A stretch of 7,692 nucleotides of DNA. It comes from CANKHA01 sp040877285. Lineage in GTDB: Bacteria; Pseudomonadota; Alphaproteobacteria; Rhizobiales; Xanthobacteraceae. The notes under the pieces were generated by a model that saw only the letters and a program-made list of their open reading frames with translations, was not told where the DNA came from and did no database searches. A program made the position numbers and the translations under genes. Below are positions 1 through 5,481 of this stretch, piece after piece. Numbering within the stretch: position 1 is the stretch's first letter; each line of letters begins with the position of its first letter. The stretch lies in the NCBI GenBank assembly GCA_040877285.1, contig JBBDNZ010000023.1:1-7692 (forward strand), in the 5' to 3' direction.

Positions 1-314
1 TGCTCGAGCTTGGGGCCAAAGGCCCCGCGCTGCACCGCGAATTGGCGCAGTCTATCCTCGCTAATGGCGTCGATCTGGTGTTTTGCGCGGGCCTCTTGAT
101 GCAGGAATTGTGGCAGGCCCTTCCCTCCGAGCGCCGGGGCGGCTATGCGGAAGCCGCGGCCGGGCTCGAATCGTCCCTGCTTGCCGTAGTCCAGCCGGGC
201 GACGTCATTATGATAAAAGGCTCGCTCGGGTCCCGGATGGGACCTCTGGTCAAGGCGCTGCAACGCCGCTATCCCTCCCACATGGCGCGCGAGGAAGCGC
301 CGGCTCAAGGCTGA
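1..314 (+). CDS. murF: MurF, UDP-MurNAc-tripeptide--D-Ala-D-Ala ligase, C-terminal part (5' end outside window)
   Basis: This is the end of the ATP-dependent cytoplasmic ligase that adds D-Ala-D-Ala to UDP-MurNAc-tripeptide. Whole codons begin at position 3; the first two bases (tg) finish a codon, probably ATG of a DMLELG motif. The visible 103 residues open with LELGAKGPALH, which matches the start of the C-terminal Rossmann-like domain of Mur ligases. They end with PGDVIMIKGSLGSRMGPLV, the usual MurF C-terminal signature in alphaproteobacteria. The family is about 460-480 residues, so roughly three quarters, including the ATP-binding domain, lies upstream of the window. The stop TGA (312-314) is three bases before the mraY start, so the two are almost certainly cotranscribed. 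A TTG at 42 is only an internal codon. Confidence 0.93.
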   Translation, partial: LELGAKGPALHRELAQSILANGVDLVFCAGLLMQELWQALPSERRGGYAEAAAGLESSLLAVVQPGDVIMIKGSLGSRMGPLVKALQRRYPSHMAREEAPAQG

Positions 315-317
315 CTC

Positions 318-1403
318 ATGCTCTATAGGTTGGTTGAACTCTCCGACACGATCTCTTTTTTCAACGTCTTCCGCTACATCACCTTTCGCACCGGCGGCGC
401 GATGGTCACCGCCTTGTTGTTCGTCTTTCTGTTCGGATCCTCAATCATCGATCTCTTGCGGCTGAAACAGGGCAAGGGCCAGCCGATCCGCGCCGACGGC
501 CCGCAGTCGCATCTGGTGACCAAGAAGGGCACGCCCACGATGGGCGGGCTGATGATCCTGTCCGGCATCGTGGTTTCGACCGTGCTGTGGGCCAATCTGG
601 CCAACCCTTATGTCTGGATCGTGCTCGGCGTCACGCTCGGTTTCGGCCTCGTCGGTTTCTACGACGACTATTTGAAGGTGACCAAGCAGACTCACAGCGG
701 CTTCTCCGGCCGCACGCGCCTTTTCGCCGAAGCGCTGATTGCGGCGGCCGCCTGCTTCGCCATTGCGCAGCTTGGAAAAGCCCCGTTTGCGACGTCGCTG
801 GTATTCCCCTTTTTCAAGGAGCTTGTCTTCGACCTCGGCTGGTTCTTCATCCTGTTCGGCGCTTTCATCATCGTCGGCGCCGGCAATGCGGTGAACCTCA
901 CCGACGGTCTCGACGGTCTCGCCATCGTTCCGGTGATGATCGCGGCGGCGAGCTTCGGCTTGATCGCCTATCTCGCCGGCAACGCCGTGTTCGCCGATTA
1001 TCTGCAAATCCACTACGTCGCCGGCACCGGCGAGCTGGCGGTGCTGTGCGGGGCGGTGATCGGCTCCGGACTTGGCTTTCTCTGGTACAACGCGCCGCCG
1101 GCGTCGGTCTTCATGGGCGACACCGGCTCGCTGGCGCTCGGCGGGATGATCGGCGCCATCGCGGTGGCGACCAAGCACGAGATCGTGCTCGCCGTCATCG
1201 GCGGGTTGTTCGTGCTGGAAGCGGTGTCGGTGATCGTGCAGGTGGCTTCTTTCAAGCTCACCGGCAAGCGAGTCTTTAAGATGGCGCCGATTCATCATCA
1301 CTTCGAGCAGCTCGGCTGGACCGAGCCGCAGATTGTCATCCGGTTCTGGATCGTCGCGGTGGTTCTGGCGCTGGCCGGCCTGGCGACGCTGAAATTGCGG
1401 TGA
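318..1403 (+). CDS. mraY: MraY, phospho-MurNAc-pentapeptide transferase
   Basis: Integral membrane enzyme that transfers phospho-MurNAc-pentapeptide from UDP to undecaprenyl phosphate, giving lipid I on the inner face of the cytoplasmic membrane. At 361 residues it has the normal length. Family motifs seen: PTMGG at residues 73-77, the Asp pair in YDDYLKV (D116, D117) linked to Mg2+ and substrate binding, NAVNLTDGLDGL (190-201) with D196 and D199, MGDTGS (266-271) with D268, and the histidine loop APIHHHFE (323-330). Hydrophobic segments run along the whole protein, consistent with the ten-helix fold. The ATG at 318 is supported by AAGG at 307-310, seven bases upstream, inside the end of murF. 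The three-base gap to murF and the 25-base gap to murD indicate a single operon. Nothing looks damaged. Confidence 0.98.
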   Translation: MLYRLVELSDTISFFNVFRYITFRTGGAMVTALLFVFLFGSSIIDLLRLKQGKGQPIRADGPQSHLVTKKGTPTMGGLMILSGIVVSTVLWANLANPYVWIVLGVTLGFGLVGFYDDYLKVTKQTHSGFSGRTRLFAEALIAAAACFAIAQLGKAPFATSLVFPFFKELVFDLGWFFILFGAFIIVGAGNAVNLTDGLDGLAIVPVMIAAASFGLIAYLAGNAVFADYLQIHYVAGTGELAVLCGAVIGSGLGFLWYNAPPASVFMGDTGSLALGGMIGAIAVATKHEIVLAVIGGLFVLEAVSVIVQVASFKLTGKRVFKMAPIHHHFEQLGWTEPQIVIRFWIVAVVLALAGLATLKLR

Positions 1404-1428
1404 CGGTCTGGAAAGCGGGGTAACGACG

Positions 1429-2808
1429 GTGACCCCCATCACGATTTTCGCTGAAAAAAAAGTCGCGGTGTTCGGCCTCGGCGGTTCCGGGCTGATCAGC
1501 GCCAGCGCGCTGCTGGCGGGTGGCGCCGACGTTGTCGCCTTCGACGATGATGCGGCCACGGTGGAGCGCGCGGCGGCTGCCGGCATTCCCATCGCCGACT
1601 TGCGCGCCGTCGATTGGTCGAAGATCGCCGCTTTGGTGCTCACGCCGGGCGTGCCGCTGACGCATCCGGCGCCGCATTGGGTTGCGGCGCTCGCCCGCGC
1701 CGCCGGCGTCGAAATCGTCGGCGACGTTGAACTGTTCGGCCGCGAGCGGGCCGCGCGCGCGCCTAGCGCGCCTTTCGTCGCCATCACCGGCACCAACGGC
1801 AAGTCCACCACCACCGCGCTGGCCGCGCATATTCTCCGCACCGCCGGCCGCGACGTGCAGATGGGCGGCAATATCGGCGTCGCCATCCTCTCGCTCGAGC
1901 CGCCGGCGCCGGACCGTGTGCATGTCGTCGAGGTGTCTTCCTATCAGATCGATCTGGCGCCCACGCTCGCGCCCACAGTTGGAATTCTGCTCAATGTCAC
2001 GCCCGATCATCTCGACCGCCACGGCACGATGGAGAATTACGCCGCGATCAAGGAGCGCGCGGTGACGAATGCGGACACGGCGGTGATCGCGGTGGATGAC
2101 GTTTATACCCGCGCCGCCGCCGCGCGGCGCGAAGCCAGCGGCCGGCCGACCGTGCTGGTGTCCGCCGAAACCATCCTCAATCGCGGTCTCTATATCGACG
2201 GCACCTGGATCGTCCGCTCCGGCACGCGCCAGGAAGGCCGCATCGCCGACCTTGCCGGCATCACCACCCTGCGCGGGCGGCACAATGCGCAGAACGCGGC
2301 GGCGGCGGTAGCCGCTGCGCTGGCGCTCGATGTCCCGGTCGAGGCCATTCGCCGCGGCCTTGCCAGCTTCCCCGGCCTGCCGCACCGGCTGGAGGAGGTC
2401 GGCCGCCGGGGCCGCGTGCTCTTTGTCAACGACTCGAAAGCGACCAATGCCGATTCCACCGACAAGGCGCTGTCCTCTTTCGCCGGCGACGTGTTCTGGA
2501 TTCTCGGCGGCAAGGCCAAGGAAGGCGGCATCACGCCGCTCAGGCGCTTTTTTCCCAAGATCGCCAAGGCCTATCTGATCGGCGAAGCGACCGCCGCCTT
2601 CGCCGCCGTGCTCGAAGGTCAGGTTCCTTATGTCCGCTGTGGCACGCTCGATGTGGCGACCGCCCGGGCCGCCGCCGATGCCGCCGCTTCGCAGGCGGCG
2701 GAACCCGTCGTGCTGCTGTCGCCGGCCTGCGCTTCCTTCGACCAGTACCGGAATTTCGAGTTGCGCGGCGACCATTTCCGCAAGCTGGTGCAGGCGCTGA
2801 TAGAGTAA
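1429..2808 (+). CDS. murD: MurD, UDP-MurNAc-L-alanine--D-glutamate ligase
   Basis: Cytoplasmic ligase that uses ATP to add D-glutamate to UDP-MurNAc-L-Ala. It has 459 residues, slightly longer than the E. coli enzyme and usual for alphaproteobacteria. Domains in order: an N-terminal UDP-binding Rossmann fold with FGLGGSG at 15-21; a central ATPase domain with P-loop GTNGKSTTT at 121-129, EVSSYQ at 168-173 and NVTPDHLDRH at 189-198; and a C-terminal domain with NDSKATN at 334-340 and SPACASFDQ at 431-439. H194 and K208 correspond by alignment to the metal-ligand His and the carbamylated Lys of E. coli MurD. The start is a GTG, chosen because GGGG at 1417-1420 lies eight bases upstream and because the N-terminus TPITIFAEKKVAVFG fits the family. 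The downstream dksA-like gene follows after 57 bases. Confidence 0.97.
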   Translation: MTPITIFAEKKVAVFGLGGSGLISASALLAGGADVVAFDDDAATVERAAAAGIPIADLRAVDWSKIAALVLTPGVPLTHPAPHWVAALARAAGVEIVGDVELFGRERAARAPSAPFVAITGTNGKSTTTALAAHILRTAGRDVQMGGNIGVAILSLEPPAPDRVHVVEVSSYQIDLAPTLAPTVGILLNVTPDHLDRHGTMENYAAIKERAVTNADTAVIAVDDVYTRAAAARREASGRPTVLVSAETILNRGLYIDGTWIVRSGTRQEGRIADLAGITTLRGRHNAQNAAAAVAAALALDVPVEAIRRGLASFPGLPHRLEEVGRRGRVLFVNDSKATNADSTDKALSSFAGDVFWILGGKAKEGGITPLRRFFPKIAKAYLIGEATAAFAAVLEGQVPYVRCGTLDVATARAAADAAASQAAEPVVLLSPACASFDQYRNFELRGDHFRKLVQALIE

Positions 2809-2865
2809 TCGTCATTCAGGCGGCGCGCGCCCGCAAACTCACAGCCTCCGAGGCAAGCCAAAACG

Positions 2866-3222
2866 ATGACAGACATCGACCGGCAGCGGATAGAGCGGTA
2901 TCGCCCGCGCCTCGAACGCCTGCTGGAAGAACTGCTGGCGCTGCGCGATGCAAGCGCACAAGGCCGCGCGGCCGTTCCGCTCGACCAGCAGAGCGTGGGC
3001 CGGCTGTCACGCATGGACGCCATGCAGGCGCAGCAAATGGCGCTCGCCGCCGATCGCCAGCGCCAAGCTCAAATCAGCCGCATTCGCCGCGCTCTGAGCC
3101 AAATGGACCACGGCGAGTTCGGTTACTGTCTCGAATGTGGAAACGAAATTCCCGACGGCCGCTTGAATGCCGATCCCGCGGCGCATCTGTGCGTGAGTTG
3201 CGCGAAGGCGGCGTCGGGTTGA
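2866..3222 (+). CDS. Short DksA/TraR-family C4 zinc-finger protein
   Basis: A 118-residue protein of the DksA/TraR family. Members bind in the RNA polymerase secondary channel and change promoter response, often together with ppGpp. The C-terminal zinc finger is complete: C88-X2-C91-X17-C109-X2-C112, inside FGYCLECGNEI and HLCVSCA. Residues 5-28 and about 50-82 are charged and likely helical, as expected for a coiled-coil hairpin. The region between them, VPLDQQSVGRLSRMD (37-51), is where DksA carries its acidic tip; D40 may be the equivalent Asp. E. coli DksA has 151 residues and TraR 73, so this is an intermediate short type, and I do not assign the dksA symbol. GAGG at 2850-2853 is a rather distant ribosome site, 12 bases from the ATG. 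It probably continues the murD transcript. RNA polymerase binding is inferred from family only. Confidence 0.85.
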   Translation: MTDIDRQRIERYRPRLERLLEELLALRDASAQGRAAVPLDQQSVGRLSRMDAMQAQQMALAADRQRQAQISRIRRALSQMDHGEFGYCLECGNEIPDGRLNADPAAHLCVSCAKAASG

Positions 3223-3293
3223 GGCTGGTTTGATATTCAGGATAAACTTCGATGTGCGTTGTTTCTCGCCGCAATGGCGCCGGCGCGCAAATG

Positions 3294-3322
3294 AAAACCC
3301 GCCAAGGATTGCTCCCGGCGGG
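3294..3322 (-). terminator. Possible rho-independent terminator reading leftward
   Basis: CCCGCC at 3298-3303 pairs perfectly with GGCGGG at 3317-3322 around a 13-base loop. Only on the minus strand is the stem followed by a T run (the complement of AAAA at 3294-3297). On the plus strand the stem is followed by cccacatc, with no T tract, so it is a poor terminator for the dksA-like gene. The six-base stem and short T run are modest. No minus-strand gene is evident, so it may stop antisense transcription, end a small RNA, or be a decayed bidirectional terminator. Confidence 0.4.
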
Positions 3323-3369
3323 CCCACATCGTCAGCGCCAATTCCGCTACCAGTACATCCGTGGCAAAG

Positions 3370-3391
3370 CAGTTCTGTCGCGACAGAATTG
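3370..3391. promoter_or_regulatory. 22-bp palindrome, candidate operator
   Basis: The core TTCTGTCGCGACAGAA (3373-3388) is a perfect 16-base inverted repeat with no spacer. Two more pairs extend it (C3370-G3391 and A3371-T3390), with a single mismatch at 3372/3389. Its centre lies 60 bases upstream of the ATG at 3441, and a -10-like GATAAT (3391-3396) touches its right edge. That position suits an operator for a dimeric repressor acting on the spermidine-synthase-like gene. I do not recognise the motif as the site of a particular regulator, and no convincing -35 box is visible. Confidence 0.4.
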
Positions 3392-3420
3392 ATAATATGG
3401 ACTTCGATTGTGTCTTTCCC

Positions 3421-3444
3421 ATGACGAGCAATCACAGAAAATGA
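3421..3444 (+). promoter_or_regulatory. Possible 7-codon leader ORF overlapping the next start
   Basis: An ATG at 3421 opens a tiny frame encoding MTSNHRK, and its TGA stop overlaps the ATG at 3441 as ATGA. The main gene lacks a good ribosome site of its own, so coupled re-initiation is conceivable. The leader also has no clear Shine-Dalgarno sequence, and the arrangement could be chance. Confidence 0.2.
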
Positions 3445-4175
3445 GCGCGTACTTCGAAGAACTTGATTATCGCCCGACGCCGATCGGCGCGCTGATCTTG
3501 CGCCGGCGTCGAGAGTTGAAGCTCGGCGTCGATGTTTTTGAGATCAAGCTCGGCGATGAATTTCTGATGTCGAGCCTGTTCACGGAATCGGAAATTGCTT
3601 TGGCCCGGCTGGGGCTAGCGGCCCTGTCCGGACAAGACCTCGACGTCGTGGTCGGGGGGCTGGGGCTGGGCTACACGGCCAAGGCGGTGTTGGAGCATGA
3701 GAAGGTCGCCTCGTTGCTCGTCGTCGAGGCGCTCGAGGCTGTGATCGACTGGCATAGGCAAGGGCTGGTGCCGCTGGGCCCCGGGCTCACCGGCGATCCG
3801 CGCTGCCGTTTCGTTCATGGCGATTTCTTTGCGCTGGCGGCTTCCGCAGCGGGCTTCGATCCGGCCGCTCCCACCCGCCGGTTTGACGCGGTGCTGGTGG
3901 ATATCGATCATTCCCCCGACTTTCTGCTCGATCCGCGCAACGCCGCTTTCTACGGCGAGGAGGGGCTTTCCCGGCTTGCCGCGCAGCTGCGCCCGGGCGG
4001 GGTGTTCGGTCTGTGGTCCAATGACCGCCCGGACGCCACCTTCACCGCGCGTCTCGGCCGCGTTTTCGCCGAAGCGTGCGCCAAAGAAGTGACGTTTCAA
4101 AACCCGCTGCAGGACAAGCCTTTCACGCAGACCGTTTATCTTGCGAAAAAGCCGGCGAAAGCCCGAGAAACTTGA
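3441..4175 (+). CDS. Spermidine-synthase-fold / SAM-methyltransferase-like protein of unknown function
   Basis: A 244-residue soluble protein with the Rossmann fold shared by spermidine synthases and class I methyltransferases. Residues about 11-48 (beta-rich, FEIKLGDEFLMSS) resemble the small N-terminal barrel of spermidine synthases. A glycine-rich loop GGLGLGY lies at 72-78, followed by an acidic residue at the end of strand two (E96 in LLVVEALE), the usual ribose-binding position. A third strand ends in VLVDIDHSPD (151-160) with D154 and D156, and the C-terminus has a QTVYLAKK strand. The DP-x-GP motif of true spermidine synthases is absent and the protein is shorter than their roughly 280-300 residues, so I do not call it speE. 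The ATG at 3441 is preferred; an in-frame TTG at 3408 would add 11 unlikely residues, and neither has a strong ribosome site. Its role beside wall genes is unknown. Confidence 0.75.
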   Translation: MSAYFEELDYRPTPIGALILRRRRELKLGVDVFEIKLGDEFLMSSLFTESEIALARLGLAALSGQDLDVVVGGLGLGYTAKAVLEHEKVASLLVVEALEAVIDWHRQGLVPLGPGLTGDPRCRFVHGDFFALAASAAGFDPAAPTRRFDAVLVDIDHSPDFLLDPRNAAFYGEEGLSRLAAQLRPGGVFGLWSNDRPDATFTARLGRVFAEACAKEVTFQNPLQDKPFTQTVYLAKKPAKARET

Positions 4176-4329
4176 ATGTCCGCTCCGGGTCATTTTCGGA
4201 AATGGCGGCAAATCCACGCGGCGCCCCGGAATCACAATTAAATACCGTCACAAATTCCGCCCCGTTAATCGCCCCTAAACCAGAAGGAGTCAGGAGTGAG
4301 CGGGGGGCACAGACTTCCGGGGAGCCCGC
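4176..4329. other. Spacer upstream of ftsW
   Basis: A 154-base gap. Its middle (about 4228-4275) is A+T-rich for this genome and could carry a promoter for ftsW-murG-murC, but I find no pair of convincing -35 and -10 boxes. It also holds a strong purine-rich AGAAGGAG (4282-4289) too far from ftsW to serve it, and the actual ftsW ribosome site at 4319-4324. No terminator with a T tract is visible after the preceding gene. Confidence 0.5.
4319..4324 (+). promoter_or_regulatory. Ribosome binding site of ftsW
   Basis: GGGGAG lies five bases before the ATG at 4330. In the ftsW frame a TGA at 4297-4299 closes off any longer N-terminus, so this site fixes the start. Confidence 0.7.
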
Positions 4330-5481
4330 ATGATCTCGCGCGCGCAACGCACGCCTTTCGGCGAATGGTGGTGGACGGTCGATAAGCTGATGCTGGCGGC
4401 GCTGGCGATCTTGATGCTTGGCGGCATCGTGCTCTCGCTGGCCGCCAGTCCGCCGGTGGCGGGGCGGCTCGGGCTCGACGCCTTCTATTTCGCCAACCGG
4501 CACGTGCTGTACGTCTTGCCCGCGATCCTTGTCATGGTGGGAACGTCCTTTCTCACGCCGCAGCAGATCCGCCGCCTGGCTCTTGTCGTTTTTACCGTCA
4601 GCCTTGTCATGGTGGCCGCCACGGTTCTATTCGGCGAGGAGATCAAGGGGGCGCGGCGCTGGCTGGTCGTGCTTGGCGTGAATATTCAGCCGTCGGAGTT
4701 TCTCAAGCCGTCGTTCGTGATCCTGATCGCCTGGCTGTTCGGCGAGTCGGCGCGGCGTCCGGAAATGCCGGCCAACAGCCTGGCGCTGGCCCTGCTCCTG
4801 GTCGTGGTCGTGCTTCTCGTCATGCAGCCCGATTTCGGCCAAACAATGCTGATCATGCTGGTCTGGGGGGCGTTGTTCTTCATGGCCGGAATGCGACTGA
4901 TCTGGATGGCCGGGCTTGGTTTGGCGTCGCTCGTGGGCTTGCTCAGCGCCTATTACACAGTGCCGCATGTCGCGTTGCGCATTCAAGGCTTTCTCGATCC
5001 CGGCAGCGGCGACAGCTTTCAGATCACCACCTCGCTCGGCGCTTTCATGCGGGGAAGCTGGTTTGGCCGCGGCCCGGGCGAGGGAACCGTCAAGCGCATC
5101 TTGCCCGACAGCCATACCGATTTCGTCTTCGCGGTCGCCGCGGAGGAATTCGGCGTCGTCCTTTGCCTGATGCTGGTCGCCCTGTTCGCCTTTGTGGTCA
5201 TCCGGGCGCTGCGTCATGCCATGTGCAACGAGGATCCGTTCTCGCGTTTCGCGGCGTCCGGCCTTGCCATCCTGTTCGGCCTGCAATCGGCCATCAATAT
5301 GTCGGTCAATCTGCATCTCATACCGCCCAAGGGCATGACGCTGCCGTTCATTTCCTATGGCGGATCGTCGATGATCTCGCTTGCTTACGCGATGGGCATG
5401 TTGCTGGCGCTCACCCGCGAGCGTCCGCGCGCCGAGATGCTGGCGAGCCCGAGCCCCTATGCCGCGAGGAGCGCGGCCTGA
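4330..5481 (+). CDS. ftsW: FtsW, septal peptidoglycan polymerase (SEDS family)
   Basis: Polytopic inner-membrane glycosyltransferase that polymerises lipid II at the division septum together with the class B PBP FtsI. It has 383 residues, normal for the family. The N-terminus, TPFGEWWWTVDK, is cytoplasmic and followed by about ten hydrophobic segments, the first near residues 19-41. SEDS signatures: GARRWL (107-112), IQPSEFLKP (119-127), PDFGQT (166-171), LPDSHTDFVFA (258-268) and LPFISYGGSS (338-347). D264 in HTDF matches the Asp essential in E. coli FtsW (D297) and RodA. Presence beside murG and murC, rather than beside mreCD and mrdA, supports FtsW over RodA. The start is set by GGGGAG five bases upstream and an in-frame stop just before it. 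Its TGA stop shares its last base with the murG ATG, so the two are translationally linked. Confidence 0.97.
   Translation: MISRAQRTPFGEWWWTVDKLMLAALAILMLGGIVLSLAASPPVAGRLGLDAFYFANRHVLYVLPAILVMVGTSFLTPQQIRRLALVVFTVSLVMVAATVLFGEEIKGARRWLVVLGVNIQPSEFLKPSFVILIAWLFGESARRPEMPANSLALALLLVVVVLLVMQPDFGQTMLIMLVWGALFFMAGMRLIWMAGLGLASLVGLLSAYYTVPHVALRIQGFLDPGSGDSFQITTSLGAFMRGSWFGRGPGEGTVKRILPDSHTDFVFAVAAEEFGVVLCLMLVALFAFVVIRALRHAMCNEDPFSRFAASGLAILFGLQSAINMSVNLHLIPPKGMTLPFISYGGSSMISLAYAMGMLLALTRERPRAEMLASPSPYAARSAA
5466..5471 (+). promoter_or_regulatory. Ribosome binding site of murG, inside ftsW
   Basis: GAGGAG in the last codons of ftsW lies nine bases before the ATG at 5481. The murG frame stays open far upstream through ftsW, so this site together with the family N-terminus decides the true start. 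Confidence 0.7.

Larger units (their letters stand above)
3223..3440. other. Intergenic spacer with palindrome and hairpin
   Basis: A 218-base gap, the longest in the window and much richer in A+T than its surroundings near 3385-3440. It contains a small GC palindrome (GCGCCGGCGC, about 3279-3288), a hairpin with a minus-strand T tract (3294-3322), a near-perfect 22-base palindrome (3370-3391) and a GATAAT hexamer (3391-3396). No protein gene is convincing on either strand; the minus-strand open frames here run antisense into the dksA-like gene and resemble no family I know. The spacer probably holds the end of the murD/dksA-like transcript and a separate control region for the next gene. Confidence 0.6.

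Noticed and set aside
441..1886. Long minus-strand open frame (481 codons) opposite mraY and murD
   Set aside because: It is antisense to two clear genes, has no recognisable domain, and is rich in Arg, Ala, Gly and Asp as expected of a GC-rich shadow frame.
1336..2775. Long minus-strand open frame (479 codons) opposite murD
   Set aside because: Same reasons: it lies opposite a complete MurD with every motif, and its composition is that of a shadow.
3294..3322. Hairpin as plus-strand terminator of the dksA-like gene
   Set aside because: No T run follows the stem on the plus strand; the sequence continues cccacatc.
2816..3435. Minus-strand open frames across the dksA-like gene and spacer
   Set aside because: They are antisense to a gene with an intact C4 zinc finger and have no ribosome site or family resemblance.
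3408..3440. TTG start adding 11 residues to the spermidine-synthase-like protein
   Set aside because: There is no ribosome site, the added residues (starting MCLSHDEQ) look like translated spacer, and ATG 3441 gives a natural N-terminus.
4174..4220. Sequence starting aatgtccgctccgggtc as a dispersed intergenic repeat
   Set aside because: It reminded me of repeat fragments seen between genes in some Rhizobiales, but there is no second copy or flanking inverted arm in this window, so I cannot support it.
5163..5480. N-terminal extension of murG through the end of ftsW
   Set aside because: The frame is open, but the GGTGGH loop of MurG belongs about residue 14 and a ribosome site precedes the ATG at 5481; the extra 106 residues are ftsW in another frame.
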